In this document: positions 36,680 through 45,277 of the stretch, piece by piece
Layout: each line of letters starts with the position of its first letter
Numbering within the stretch: position 1 is the first letter of the stretch
From: JALSRK01 sp964461995
GTDB taxonomy: Bacteria; Acidobacteriota; Terriglobia; Bryobacterales; Bryobacteraceae
Assembly (NCBI GenBank): GCA_964461995.1
Contig: CAYWXL010000001.1
Location: 83,068 to 147,067, forward strand
DNA length: 64,000 nucleotides
Direction of reading: 5' to 3'
The notes under the pieces: generated by a model
Told to the model about the DNA's origin: nothing
Databases searched by the model: none
Seen by the model: the letters and a program-made list of their open reading frames with translations, nothing else
Program-made: the position numbers and the translations under genes

Positions 36680-37981
36680 ATGATGACCCGTATGGCCGAA
36701 CGCCCAAGAGACGAACCATCCAGTCTTGGAAGCGGCCGCCCCGGCGGCGCCGAGCCCAAACGCTGGCCCGTCGTTATCCTCCTGAGCTTCGGCATGATCA
36801 TCGCCTACTTCGACCGGGTGAACTTGAGCGTCGCCCTACCTACCATGGCCGGCGAGTTCGGCTGGTCTGAGACTCAACAGGGTCTCGCCATGTCGATGAT
36901 CTTCTGGACGTACACCGCCTTTCAAATCCCGTCGGGAATTTTGGTCGACCGCTTCGGCGTGCGGCTGCCCTACCTCATCGGGTTTCTCCTGTGGAGCGTC
37001 GCTTCCGCGACTACGGCTCTCACGACCACCCTACTAATGCTTTGCTTGATTCGCCTGCTCGTGGGTCTCGGCGAGAGCGTCGTGACCCCCGCCAGCATGC
37101 GGTACATCCGTTTGCATTTCGCCGAGCGGGAGCGTGGGCTCGCCGTCGGACTCTATATGACGGGCACGAAGGTCGGGCCCGCGATCGGTTTGCCCCTCTG
37201 CGCCTACCTCGTCGCCGCCCTCGGTTGGCGCTGGATGTTCTTGATCATCGGTTTGGTCAGTTTCTTCTGGCTGGGTCCGTGGCTTGCCTGGGTGAAGAAA
37301 GATGACATCGCCGCTGTGCCGCGGCCCGCAGGGAAGCCCGCCGCCGGCAGTCAGGCGCAACAAGTCTCCGCGGGGCGCATACTCAAGAGCCCGATGATGT
37401 GGGGAGTCATCATCGGCACTTACTGCTACATGTACTTCGTATACTACTGCATGACCTGGATGCCCTCTTATTTCAAGAAAGTCCACGGAATGTCCATTAA
37501 GGAGATGGGTTGGTACGGCGGCGTGGCTTTCGGGGGAATGGCCGCCGTGGCGGCCTTGGCCGGATGGGCGGCCGATTGGTTCATCAAGCGCGGCTTCGAC
37601 GCGGTGGCCGTTCGCCGGTGGTTTACCATTGCCGGCTTCCTGCTGGCCGCCACCCAGACCGTGGGCGCCTTCTCACGCTCACCGGCCGTGATGCTCTTTT
37701 TCGCCGTTTTCTCCCTCTGCGGGCTGGGGCTGGCCACCGCCAACTACTGGGCCTTGACGCAGACCCTGATCCCCGGCGGCAGCATCGCGATGGTTGTGGG
37801 CATCCAGAACACTGCCGCGAACGTGGCCGGGATCACGTCGCCTTGGATCACCGGGTGGCTCGTGGACACCACTGGCAGCTTCGACATGCCCATCAAGCTG
37901 ATCGGTTTCTGGCTGGTGATCGGCGTGGCGTCTTACCTTCTGCTGGTCCGTCGCCGGTACGCGCCCAAAGGCGACGGGTGA
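36680..37981 (+). CDS. MFS transporter, anion:cation symporter type
   Basis: 433 residues with twelve membrane segments. The family signatures are IIAYFDRVNLSVALPTMAG, QIPSGILVDRFGVRLPYLIG and ARXXVGLGES-like IRLLVGLGESVVTPASMRY. These match the ACS family (hexuronate, glucarate, galactonate or phthalate carriers). The N-terminal 30 residues are polar. An ATG at 36692 is a plausible alternative: TTATAT lies 10 bases before it. No catabolic gene is adjacent, so the substrate is open. Confidence 0.92.
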   Translation: MMTRMAERPRDEPSSLGSGRPGGAEPKRWPVVILLSFGMIIAYFDRVNLSVALPTMAGEFGWSETQQGLAMSMIFWTYTAFQIPSGILVDRFGVRLPYLIGFLLWSVASATTALTTTLLMLCLIRLLVGLGESVVTPASMRYIRLHFAERERGLAVGLYMTGTKVGPAIGLPLCAYLVAALGWRWMFLIIGLVSFFWLGPWLAWVKKDDIAAVPRPAGKPAAGSQAQQVSAGRILKSPMMWGVIIGTYCYMYFVYYCMTWMPSYFKKVHGMSIKEMGWYGGVAFGGMAAVAALAGWAADWFIKRGFDAVAVRRWFTIAGFLLAATQTVGAFSRSPAVMLFFAVFSLCGLGLATANYWALTQTLIPGGSIAMVVGIQNTAANVAGITSPWITGWLVDTTGSFDMPIKLIGFWLVIGVASYLLLVRRRYAPKGDG

Positions 37982-38055
37982 CCAGCCTGCCGGACCTACA
38001 GCGCCATGCTTCGCGAAACGATCCCCCGAGCAGTGGAGGTCTTGCGAATCGTCCT

Positions 38056-38910
38056 CTACAGCCGTTTCTCGGCCTCTTTAATGTGGCTCTTGATCTGCCG
38101 AATCAGCTCCTTCGTGTCGTCGTTCTCCGGCAGACTCTCGGCAATCTCGAGGGCTTGCTCATTGAGCATTTTCAAGCGGTCGGGTTGGTCCATCTTGTAC
38201 GCCGAATAGAACCAGGCGATCTCGTTCAAGGTCTTGGCCAAGGCGAAGTTGAACGTGTCTTTCGGGACCTTGACCTCGCCCGCCGAGAACATTTGGTGCG
38301 TCTTGGCCGTATCCTCTTCCGCGCCCACGAAGCGGCACGTCGTCATCAGGACCGCCCGCTGCAGCGCTTGCCGTTCCGCCGACGGCAACTCCGCTTCCGT
38401 CAGCATGATGCCTTCCCCGAGCCGGGACAGCGCCGCCACCGGGACCGCGCTGCCTTGGGGATAGCTGAACGCCAGGACGATATCACCGGCGGGGTTCGAT
38501 TTCTTGTACGCAACGAACGTTTTCCAGAAAGCAGCGACTTGCTTGTTCGCCATGGTCCGGTAGTTGTTGCGGTGCATTCGGAACTCCGACGAAGCCGCCT
38601 TGTTGGCCCGCGCCCCGTTCTCAAAGGCGTTCGCGATCTCCATGTAACCGGTGGCCATTCCGGCAGTCAGGATCAGACGCCAGGGCTGCGCCCGGTCCGC
38701 AAACTCGGAGCCGGGCTCGATAAGTTCCTCGAGGTTGTCCGAAGTCTTCTGGTAATCACCGGCCTCCCAAGTCGTTAGCGCGTTCTGCCAGTGCCAGGCC
38801 GGGGTCCCCTCGGCGGGTCCGCTGGGTCCGGTGGCGCACGAAACGAAAAGGAACGCGAACAGCAGGAGTCCGGCGACGGTGGTGACACGGAGAGTCGTAG
38901 TGGCGTGCAT
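38056..38910 (-). CDS. Putative lipoprotein with helical repeats
   Basis: 284 residues. A lipobox LLFAFLFVSC places Cys at residue 25. The mature protein is alpha-helical: AWHWQNALTTWEAGDYQKTS, AMATGYMEIANAFENGA, NNYRTMANKQVAAFWKTF, FALAKTLNEIAWFYSAYK. This could be TPR/HAT-like, but I cannot name the family. A strong AGGAGG ribosome site stands 5-6 bases before the ATG. It lies between the MFS and amidohydrolase genes, on its own transcript. Confidence 0.8.
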   Translation of the reverse strand: MHATTTLRVTTVAGLLLFAFLFVSCATGPSGPAEGTPAWHWQNALTTWEAGDYQKTSDNLEELIEPGSEFADRAQPWRLILTAGMATGYMEIANAFENGARANKAASSEFRMHRNNYRTMANKQVAAFWKTFVAYKKSNPAGDIVLAFSYPQGSAVPVAALSRLGEGIMLTEAELPSAERQALQRAVLMTTCRFVGAEEDTAKTHQMFSAGEVKVPKDTFNFALAKTLNEIAWFYSAYKMDQPDRLKMLNEQALEIAESLPENDDTKELIRQIKSHIKEAEKRL

Positions 38911-39008
38911 GATGCCTCCTGATCAATGAACACGTACCACAAAACCGACCGGGTTTCAACCGTTTCGAGACACCGTTATCCAAAACCAGAAGGGCATCGG
39001 AAACAGGC

Positions 39009-39809
39009 TCAGACCGTGCCCGGCGGCAGCAGGCGCCGGATGTTGCCGCCCAGAATCTTGGCCTCGTCCTCGGGCGGCAACTTGAGCAGCCGGATCTTGT
39101 AAAGCTCCACCCTGGAGTCCACTTCCGGACCGTCGGTGCCGAACACCAGCTTGTCGGCGCCGAGATCGCGGACGGCCATCTCCAAGTAGCGGAAGATCAG
39201 AACCGAAGACGTGTCCAGGTACACGTTTTCATAACGCTTGGCAACGTCGATCGCCGCAATGTGCTCGGTCCAGTTCTGGGAACCGAAACTGCCGAGATGA
39301 GCCATGATGAAGGGTATCTGCGGGTATTCCCCGGCGATCATGTGATAGCGCCAGACTCGTTCCGGGTGGTACAGGATCGGAATGCCCAGCTCCGCCACCG
39401 TGTCCAGCACGTACCGGGGCGGCAACACGTGGAGCTTCAGACCCTTGAGGCCCAGCTCCTCAACTTCCCGGCGCAGCATAGCCGGGATGCGTGTTCCTTC
39501 CGTTTCCGGGTCATGCTTGGCAAAACCGATGAATTTGTCCGGATACTGGGCGCAGATCTCGGCGATCTTCTCATTGGCCTTTTCGTAGGTCGGGTTATTG
39601 ATGGGAAAAATAATGGTCCGGTCGATGCCGGCCTCCTCCATGTTCCGCAACGTGACTTCGACATCGGCCTTCGTTTCCCACGGGGCCGACATTCTCTCTC
39701 CGAGACCGGCGTGGCAGTGGGCGTCGATGATGAGCGTCTTTCCTGGCCGGCTCGCGGCCGGGGCCGCCAAGGCCGCACCAGCGAGCAAATTGCGCCGGCT
39801 AAGTTGCAT
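39009..39809 (-). CDS. Amidohydrolase-family (TIM-barrel) hydrolase, Tat-like leader
   Basis: 266 residues. Leader QLSRRNLLAGAALAAPAAS has a twin Arg. Metal-binding IIDAHCHAGLGERM near residue 27, GFAKHDPETEG, LKGLKLHVLPPRYV, IPILYHPERVWRYH, FIMAHLGSFGSQNW and LVFGTDGPEVDS form the amidohydrolase-2 barrel (HxH, His, Asp ligands). Substrate unknown; a decarboxylase or lactonase is possible. AAGGAGG lies 13 bases before the ATG. Confidence 0.9.
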   Translation of the reverse strand: MQLSRRNLLAGAALAAPAASRPGKTLIIDAHCHAGLGERMSAPWETKADVEVTLRNMEEAGIDRTIIFPINNPTYEKANEKIAEICAQYPDKFIGFAKHDPETEGTRIPAMLRREVEELGLKGLKLHVLPPRYVLDTVAELGIPILYHPERVWRYHMIAGEYPQIPFIMAHLGSFGSQNWTEHIAAIDVAKRYENVYLDTSSVLIFRYLEMAVRDLGADKLVFGTDGPEVDSRVELYKIRLLKLPPEDEAKILGGNIRRLLPPGTV

Positions 39810-39897
39810 GCCTTCTGCAACCTCCTTTCGATGGATTTCCGGCTGCCAGTTTATCGGAACGAGAAGCGAACTGGGAGTGGCGCCCAGCGGGCAAGCG

Positions 39898-40395
39898 TCA
39901 GGACTCCTTTTCGTTCATCGGCACCTGGCGGATTCGTACCCCGGCCTCTTCGAACAGCGTCTCGACCTGATGGAAGTGCTCGTCGTATTGGGCGCTGGAG
40001 TAGCTCTCCATCCGCTCGCGGGAAATGACGACCTCCCGGATCCCCGCCTGCACGATGGCCCGGGCGCAGTCCATGCACGGCATGATGTCTACGTAAATGC
40101 TGCAGCCTTCGGTCGAGGTGCCGGCGCGTGCGGCGTTGTAAATGGCGTTCCGCTCAGCGTGCTCCATCCACAAGTACTTGTGCGGCCGGGTCCGCCGCTC
40201 CGGCACGTCGTCCCGGATGCCGCGGGGGAAAGAGTTGTAGCCGGTGGAACGGATCTCGTGCGCCGGCCCCACGATCACGCAGCCGATCTGTGTGTTTGGA
40301 TCCTTGCTGCGGGCGGCGATGTGCCGGCAAAGGTTGAGATAATAGGCGTCCCAGCTCAAGACTTCGCGTTTCGGCGGGATCTCGTTCGCGTTCAT
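39898..40395 (-). CDS. Deoxycytidylate (dCMP) deaminase-family protein
   Basis: 165 residues. Zinc-dependent deaminase motifs HAERNAIYNA and PCMDCARAIVQAGI give the His-Ala-Glu and two Cys ligands. The start SWDAYYLNLCRHIAARSKDP matches dCMP deaminase/ComEB proteins. It converts dCMP to dUMP for thymidylate synthesis, or a related cytidine substrate. It stands between an amidohydrolase and the FetAB-like transporter, all on separate transcripts. Confidence 0.9.
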   Translation of the reverse strand: MNANEIPPKREVLSWDAYYLNLCRHIAARSKDPNTQIGCVIVGPAHEIRSTGYNSFPRGIRDDVPERRTRPHKYLWMEHAERNAIYNAARAGTSTEGCSIYVDIMPCMDCARAIVQAGIREVVISRERMESYSSAQYDEHFHQVETLFEEAGVRIRQVPMNEKES

Positions 40396-40452
40396 CGTGC
40401 TCTAGCGGCTTCCACTGCCGGCGCTGCTCGGATCCCCGAAAGCCGGAGGCGC

Positions 40453-40473
40453 CCCGGGATCATTGCTCCCGGG
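40453..40473. promoter_or_regulatory. Perfect inverted repeat upstream of the FetA-like gene
   Basis: CCCGGGA (40453-40459) and TCCCGGG (40467-40473) surround a 7-base loop, followed by a possible -10 TAAAGT at 40481-40486. There is no T-tract, so an operator is more likely than a terminator. The distance to the ATG at 40510 is 36 bases. Confidence 0.35.
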
Positions 40474-40509
40474 TGGGGAATAAAGTAGTCTGACACCAAA
40501 CCCGCAGCC

Positions 40510-41160
40510 ATGCAAATCCTGGAACTTGAGGACATCCGGCTCACGGCGCGCGGTCACGTGTTACTCGACGGGTTTTCGCTGGCTGTTGAACGGGGCGCCC
40601 GCTGCACGCTGACAGGACCTTCCGGGTGCGGCAAGACCACGTTGCTGAAGTGCATCTTGGGTTTCGCTGAGCCTGACGCCGGCGAGATCCGGATCTTCGG
40701 CACGGCTCTCATGCCCCGCACCGTCTGGGAGCTGCGCCGGCGCGTCGCGTGGGTCCCGCAGGAACCGGAACTCGGCGCCGGCACAGCGCTCGATGCGATC
40801 GTCCGCCCTTTGCGATTCCGCGCCAATCGAGGTCTCGGCGCCCGGGGACGGCGGATCCGCGAACTGGCCGCTGCGTTCGGTCTCGCCGAAGGAGTGCTCG
40901 AGACCCCCGTCACGAAACTGTCGGGCGGTGAAAAGCAACGCATCGCTTTAGTCGCGGCCTTGCTTCTCGAGCGGCCGCTGTTGTTGCTCGACGAGGCTTC
41001 CTCCGCCTTGGACCCGGAGAGCCGGGCGGCGGTGGCGGCCTACCTGCGGTCCCTGGAAGACACCACGATTCTTTCCGTGGCGCACGATCCAGATCTGTTC
41101 CCGCTGGGCGGCCCGGTCGTGCGGCTCCCCGCAACGAGACAATCCGATGGAACTCGCTGA
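40510..41160 (+). CDS. ABC transporter ATP-binding protein, FetA/YbbL-like
   Basis: 216 residues. Walker A LTGPSGCGKTTLLKCILG near residue 36, signature VTKLSGGEKQRIALVAAL, Walker B LERPLLLLDEASSALDPE and the H-loop SVAHDPDL. It overlaps the next gene by 14 bases and forms a two-gene exporter with it. The related E. coli FetAB (YbbLM) is associated with iron homeostasis and oxidative stress. That role is inferred from homology, not shown here. Confidence 0.9.
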   Translation: MQILELEDIRLTARGHVLLDGFSLAVERGARCTLTGPSGCGKTTLLKCILGFAEPDAGEIRIFGTALMPRTVWELRRRVAWVPQEPELGAGTALDAIVRPLRFRANRGLGARGRRIRELAAAFGLAEGVLETPVTKLSGGEKQRIALVAALLLERPLLLLDEASSALDPESRAAVAAYLRSLEDTTILSVAHDPDLFPLGGPVVRLPATRQSDGTR

Positions 41161-41944
41161 GATCAGCTCCGCCCGGTTGGCCGCCGCATACTTGATGGCG
41201 CTCGCGCCGTTGGCCGTGATGCTCTGGTACGGCGTGCCGCTGGCCCGCCGCACACTGGTGGCGCTGGTACGCATGGCCGCGCAACTACTCTTCGTCGGCC
41301 TCTATTTGAGCGTCGTGTTCGAGGTGAACCGCGTTTGGCTCACCCTGGCCTGGCTCGCCGCGATGATCCTCGTCGCGGATCTCTCGGTGTTGCGCGGCAG
41401 CGGCCTGCGGCTGCGGCGGATGGGCGGGGTCCTGTTCACGGCCTTGGCCGTGGGAACTCTCCTGCCGATGGTCTATTTCACCGGCGTCGTGCTCGGCCTA
41501 CCCTCCGTGTTCGACCCCCAATACGCCATTCCCCTCGGCGGCATGGTACTTGGCAACTGCCTCCGTGCCGACATCATCGGCCTCAGCCGCTTCTTTCACG
41601 CCTTGCGGGACCAAGAAAAACCGTTCCTCCTCGCCCTGTCGCAAGGGGCAAGCCTGAGCGAGGCGTTGCGCCCCTACCTGCAAACGGCGTTTCGCGCCGC
41701 GCTCGAACCCACGGTGGCCACCATCGCGACTATCGGGCTGGTGTCTCTGCCCGGCATGATGACCGGCGTCATCCTCGCCGGAGCCGATCCCCTGAGCGCA
41801 ATCAAGTATCAGATGGTAATCATGCTCGCGATTCTCTCCGGCACCGCCCTCACGCTCTGGGTGGCCCTTTGGCTCGCCCGTCGGACGGCTTTCACTCCGT
41901 GGGGGCTTCTCGACGACGGCGTCCTGAGCGAAAAGCACGATTGA
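41147..41944 (+). CDS. ABC permease, FetB/YbbM-like (UPF0014)
   Basis: 265 residues with about seven membrane segments. Family features: VRMAAQLLFVGLYLSVVFE, PLGGMVLGNCLRADIIGLSR and TIGLVSLPGMMTGVILAGAD, the last being the most conserved stretch. It starts inside the last codons of the ATPase gene, so translation is coupled. Together they are a putative iron exporter. Confidence 0.9.
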   Translation: MELAEISSARLAAAYLMALAPLAVMLWYGVPLARRTLVALVRMAAQLLFVGLYLSVVFEVNRVWLTLAWLAAMILVADLSVLRGSGLRLRRMGGVLFTALAVGTLLPMVYFTGVVLGLPSVFDPQYAIPLGGMVLGNCLRADIIGLSRFFHALRDQEKPFLLALSQGASLSEALRPYLQTAFRAALEPTVATIATIGLVSLPGMMTGVILAGADPLSAIKYQMVIMLAILSGTALTLWVALWLARRTAFTPWGLLDDGVLSEKHD

Positions 41945-41981
41945 CGGGCGCCCGGCGCCTCGGCGCGGTTTCCCGCGACCC

Positions 41982-43763
41982 TCACACCTCCAGGCCCACG
42001 CTGCGCATCAACTCAATGGCGTTGGAGTGCTCTACCACGCCGGGACGGAGCTTGTAGTCGAAGATCATCCGGCCGTTCTCCAGGCGGTCCTGGAAATGGA
42101 CGTTGCGCACACGTGGCGCCATCTCGTTCTCGATGTGGGCGATGGCCAGGTCGTGGGTCGTCACTAGCCCAATCGCGCCGCGCTCGACTAGCGCCCGAAC
42201 GATCGCCTCGGCCCCGATGCGGCGGTCGTGGGAGTTCGTGCCATGCAGCAGCTCATCGAGAAGGAAAAGCACGGTCCCCTCCTCGGCAGCCAGGTCCATG
42301 ATCTGCCGGATCCGTGTGATCTCCGCGTAGAAGCGGGACATGCCGGCCTGTAGTGAATCCGTAACCCGGATCGAGGCCCCGATCTTGAGCGGAGAAAGCC
42401 GCAGCGATGCCGCTCGCACCGGCGCGCCGATCATGGCGAGGACCGCATTGACCCCCACCGTCCGCAGCAACGTACTCTTGCCCGACATATTGGACCCGCT
42501 TACCAACAGAACCTGCGTGTCTTTGTCGAGCCGGACGTCGTTGCGCACGCACCGGTCCTCAGGAATCAGCGGATGGCCCAGTTCACGGCCGTCGAAACAG
42601 GAACATTCGGACGTGAATTCAGGGAACGGATCGTTCGGGTGCTCGAAAGCATAACCGGCGAGCGAGCAGAGAGCCTCGAACTGTCCCACAGCCCGAAGCC
42701 ACTCCCGCAAATGCGGTCCCGTCTTCTTCCGCCAAGCCTCGATGGCAAAGCACAGTTGCGTGGTCCACAGCAGCGGAGGGCCGACCAGCCGCATTAGTAA
42801 GTGTTCCCGCGAATCGAGCAGCTCCACCAGGCGCTCGAGTTTCGCGATACGTTTGGACGGCGGCTGGCCCTCCACGGCGAGACGGTCCTTCAGCTCGCGC
42901 AGCCTCCGGCACTGAAATTCCTCCTGTTCCAGAAGCCGCAGCAAACCGGACAACAGGTCGAGGTCGTGCGCCGGCTGTTCTACTTCGGCCGCCACCCGCA
43001 ACACCCGCGAGCGCCAAACGACCCCCAAGCCGGCAGCCGCGGCCAGCGGCGCGACGAGAAAAGCCAAAGGCGCAGCGTGCACGAGCACCGCCAGGGCGCT
43101 GCCGACAACAGCGAGGGAAACCAAGAAAGCGGCCCCGCGGGCAAACCGCGAATCCAGAATCGGATCAGCTTCCCCCCACCGCGGCAAGGCGCCAGCGTGC
43201 ACGCCTTTGCGGACGGCTTCGCCCATCAACGCCAGGTCTTCCCGCAAATCAAGGCGGTCACGCAGCTCCTTGACCGCTTCCTGGCGCGCGCGGGCCTCCT
43301 CGGGATCTGCGGGATGCAAGAGCCACCACGCCAGAGTGCGCCGCCCGGCCAACGTGCGGGCGGTACAGAGTAGCTCGAAAACGCTGCCGCGCCCGAAGAG
43401 ATCGAGGTCGTTTGCATACGGGTGCTTGTCGTTGATGTAGCGGTCGCCGCACTCACCACGTCCTTGCCATTTCCCCTCCAGCCGGTCCAACCCCCGCCGG
43501 TAGAAGGCGGCTGCTCGCTCCGCCCGCTCCATTAGCCGCTGCGCCCGGTCGTGGATGACGACCAGCGCGATGAATCCCGCCACCGGCGCAATCATCCACC
43601 AGCCGGGCGCCGCGTGCATCCCGAAAACGATCCAACCCATCACGAGACACAAGAAAGCCAGCAGCAGCCGGGCGTAGCCGTACCGCGCGTCCCAGACGCG
43701 ATAACGGCGAGCCACCTCCCGCCGGTGCCTCCAGCGTCTCGTGTATTCGGCATGAGGGTCCAC
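41982..43763 (-). CDS. Membrane-anchored MutS-like ATPase
   Basis: 593 residues. The N-terminal half has membrane segments (LLAFLCLVMGWIVFGM, WWMIAPVAGFIALVVI and later AAFLVSLAVVGSALAVLV, APLAFLVAPLAAAAGLGVV) and helical lever-like stretches. The C-terminal half is the MutS ATPase: LLVSGSNMSGKSTLLRTVG, TDSLQAGMSRFYAEITRIR, LFLLDELLHGTNSHDRRIG and LVTTHDLAI. The mismatch-binding domain I (Phe-x-Glu) is absent, so this is not mismatch repair MutS. Its role is unknown; the group is seen in several phyla. It is divergent from the DUF362 gene. Confidence 0.85.
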   Translation of the reverse strand: MDPHAEYTRRWRHRREVARRYRVWDARYGYARLLLAFLCLVMGWIVFGMHAAPGWWMIAPVAGFIALVVIHDRAQRLMERAERAAAFYRRGLDRLEGKWQGRGECGDRYINDKHPYANDLDLFGRGSVFELLCTARTLAGRRTLAWWLLHPADPEEARARQEAVKELRDRLDLREDLALMGEAVRKGVHAGALPRWGEADPILDSRFARGAAFLVSLAVVGSALAVLVHAAPLAFLVAPLAAAAGLGVVWRSRVLRVAAEVEQPAHDLDLLSGLLRLLEQEEFQCRRLRELKDRLAVEGQPPSKRIAKLERLVELLDSREHLLMRLVGPPLLWTTQLCFAIEAWRKKTGPHLREWLRAVGQFEALCSLAGYAFEHPNDPFPEFTSECSCFDGRELGHPLIPEDRCVRNDVRLDKDTQVLLVSGSNMSGKSTLLRTVGVNAVLAMIGAPVRAASLRLSPLKIGASIRVTDSLQAGMSRFYAEITRIRQIMDLAAEEGTVLFLLDELLHGTNSHDRRIGAEAIVRALVERGAIGLVTTHDLAIAHIENEMAPRVRNVHFQDRLENGRMIFDYKLRPGVVEHSNAIELMRSVGLEV

Positions 43764-43919
43764 CGCTACAGCCTCCGACCCCTATATTACGATCAAGTCC
43801 AGCCGGTCCCGCTTTTGGCGATGGCCCTGCATCCTTTTTCGGCCGCTTCGGTCCCCGCGGGGCCGGATCCTGCCGCGGGAACTCCCGCCGTGGCATCCTG
43901 AAGGAAAGGGGGAGTGCAC

Positions 43920-45038
43920 ATGTCAATGACACGAAGAGAACTGTTAGCCCTCACCGCCGGGGCGCCCCTGCTGGGATCCAGGGCGCCGGCAGCTCCGGTC
44001 GCCGTCGCGCGGTGCCCCTCTTACCGGGAAGACGTCACCGCCCTCCTCGGCGGTCTGTTCGATCAGTTGGGGGGGCTCGGACGCTTGGTGAAGGGTAAGA
44101 CCGTCACGGTCAAGCTCAACATGACCGGCAGTCCGGCCACTCGGGTCGGCGGACGCCCGCCGGCGCTCACGCACTATTGCCATCCGAAAGTCGTAGGCGC
44201 CCTGGTGCACCACCTCGGCCGCGCCGGCGCCCGCTGCATCCGCTTGGTGGAAAGCGCTTTTCAAACAGCCGCGCCGCTCGAGGAGTACATGCTCGATTCC
44301 GGCTGGCGTGTTCGTTCCCTCCAGCGCGCCGCCGATCGCGTCGAATTCGAAAACACGAACACCCTCGGCAAGGGCAAGCGCTACGCCAGACTCACCGTAC
44401 CCGGCCGCGCCTGGATCTTCCCCGGCTACGACCTGAACCATTCCTACGCCGACACCGATGTGTTCGTCTCCCTCGCCAAGTTGAAGCAGCACCAGACCTG
44501 CGGAGTCACGCTCTCGCTCAAGAACTGTTTCGGAAACCTACCGGCGTCGATTTACGGCGACGACGCCGGCCGTGACGAGCCGAACGAGACTCCCGGCTCC
44601 GGCCGCGGCCAAGTCTGCCACTTCGGCAAACGCCCGCCTTCACTGTCCGCGCCTCAGGAGCTCGACCCCGCGTCGCCCCGGGATCCCGGATACCGCGTGC
44701 CGCGGATTACGGCGGAGGTCTGCGCCGCCCGACCGATCCATTTAGCCGTGATCGACGGCGTTGAGACGATCGCCGGAGGCGAAGGTCCCTGGAACCCCGG
44801 CGTGCGTCCGGTCCGGCCGGGGCTGTTGATCGCCGGCCTGAACCCCGTTTCGACCGACGCCGTCGCGACCGCTCTCATGGGCCTCGATCCTCGCGCTTCC
44901 CGCGGCTCAACCACTTTTCCGAAATGCGACAACACATTGCTGCTCGCCGAGCAACTGGGCGTCGGGTCCACCGATCTCGAGCAGATCGACGTCCGCGGCG
45001 TCTCGATCGAGGAAGCGATCTACCGCTTCGCCGGTTGA
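43920..45038 (+). CDS. DUF362-family protein with Tat-like leader
   Basis: About 372 residues. Leader MTRRELLALTAGAPLLGS. DUF362 features: TVTVKLNMTGSPATRVGG, PKVVGALVHHLGRAGA, FVSLAKLKQHQTCGVTLSLK, NCFGNLPASIYG, LAVIDGVETIAGGEG and GLNPVSTDAVATALMGLDP. Members often carry ferredoxin domains; this one lacks the CxxCxxC cluster motif. Function unknown. AGGGGGAG precedes the ATG at 43920; a GTG at 43914 is possible. Confidence 0.88.
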   Translation: MSMTRRELLALTAGAPLLGSRAPAAPVAVARCPSYREDVTALLGGLFDQLGGLGRLVKGKTVTVKLNMTGSPATRVGGRPPALTHYCHPKVVGALVHHLGRAGARCIRLVESAFQTAAPLEEYMLDSGWRVRSLQRAADRVEFENTNTLGKGKRYARLTVPGRAWIFPGYDLNHSYADTDVFVSLAKLKQHQTCGVTLSLKNCFGNLPASIYGDDAGRDEPNETPGSGRGQVCHFGKRPPSLSAPQELDPASPRDPGYRVPRITAEVCAARPIHLAVIDGVETIAGGEGPWNPGVRPVRPGLLIAGLNPVSTDAVATALMGLDPRASRGSTTFPKCDNTLLLAEQLGVGSTDLEQIDVRGVSIEEAIYRFAG

Positions 45039-45203
45039 CGATGCTGGAACGGATCAACCGGCCCCGGCCAGCGCCCCGCCACACCTCCGCTGGAATCCCG
45101 GGATCCGGATCAGTTCCTGACCGTTCGTGAGCTCGACCTCGGCACGGCCGTCTTCGCCATACCGCCGGGCTTCGACCGCAAGGCGGGTGGAGAACTTCGG
45201 TGA
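45039..45203 (+). pseudogene. Possible remnant of a secreted protein C-terminus
   Basis: Downstream of the DUF362 stop codon and in the same frame, the sequence is open to a TGA at 45201 and would read ... PDQFLTVRELDLGT then AVFAIPPGFDRKAGGELR. That ending resembles the C-terminus of short exported acidobacterial proteins, but no start codon precedes it. It may be a gene remnant or chance. Confidence 0.25.
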
Positions 45204-45277
45204 AATCAACATCTTGGGCGCTAGCCGGGGGCCGCATCGGTTAAAATAAGATTTCCGGCCCCGGCTGAGACCGAAAA

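Noticed and set aside
36363..36719. A 118-residue minus-strand open frame overlapping the sigma and MFS gene starts
   Set aside because: It overlaps two better-supported genes, and its product shows no domain, leader or ribosome site.
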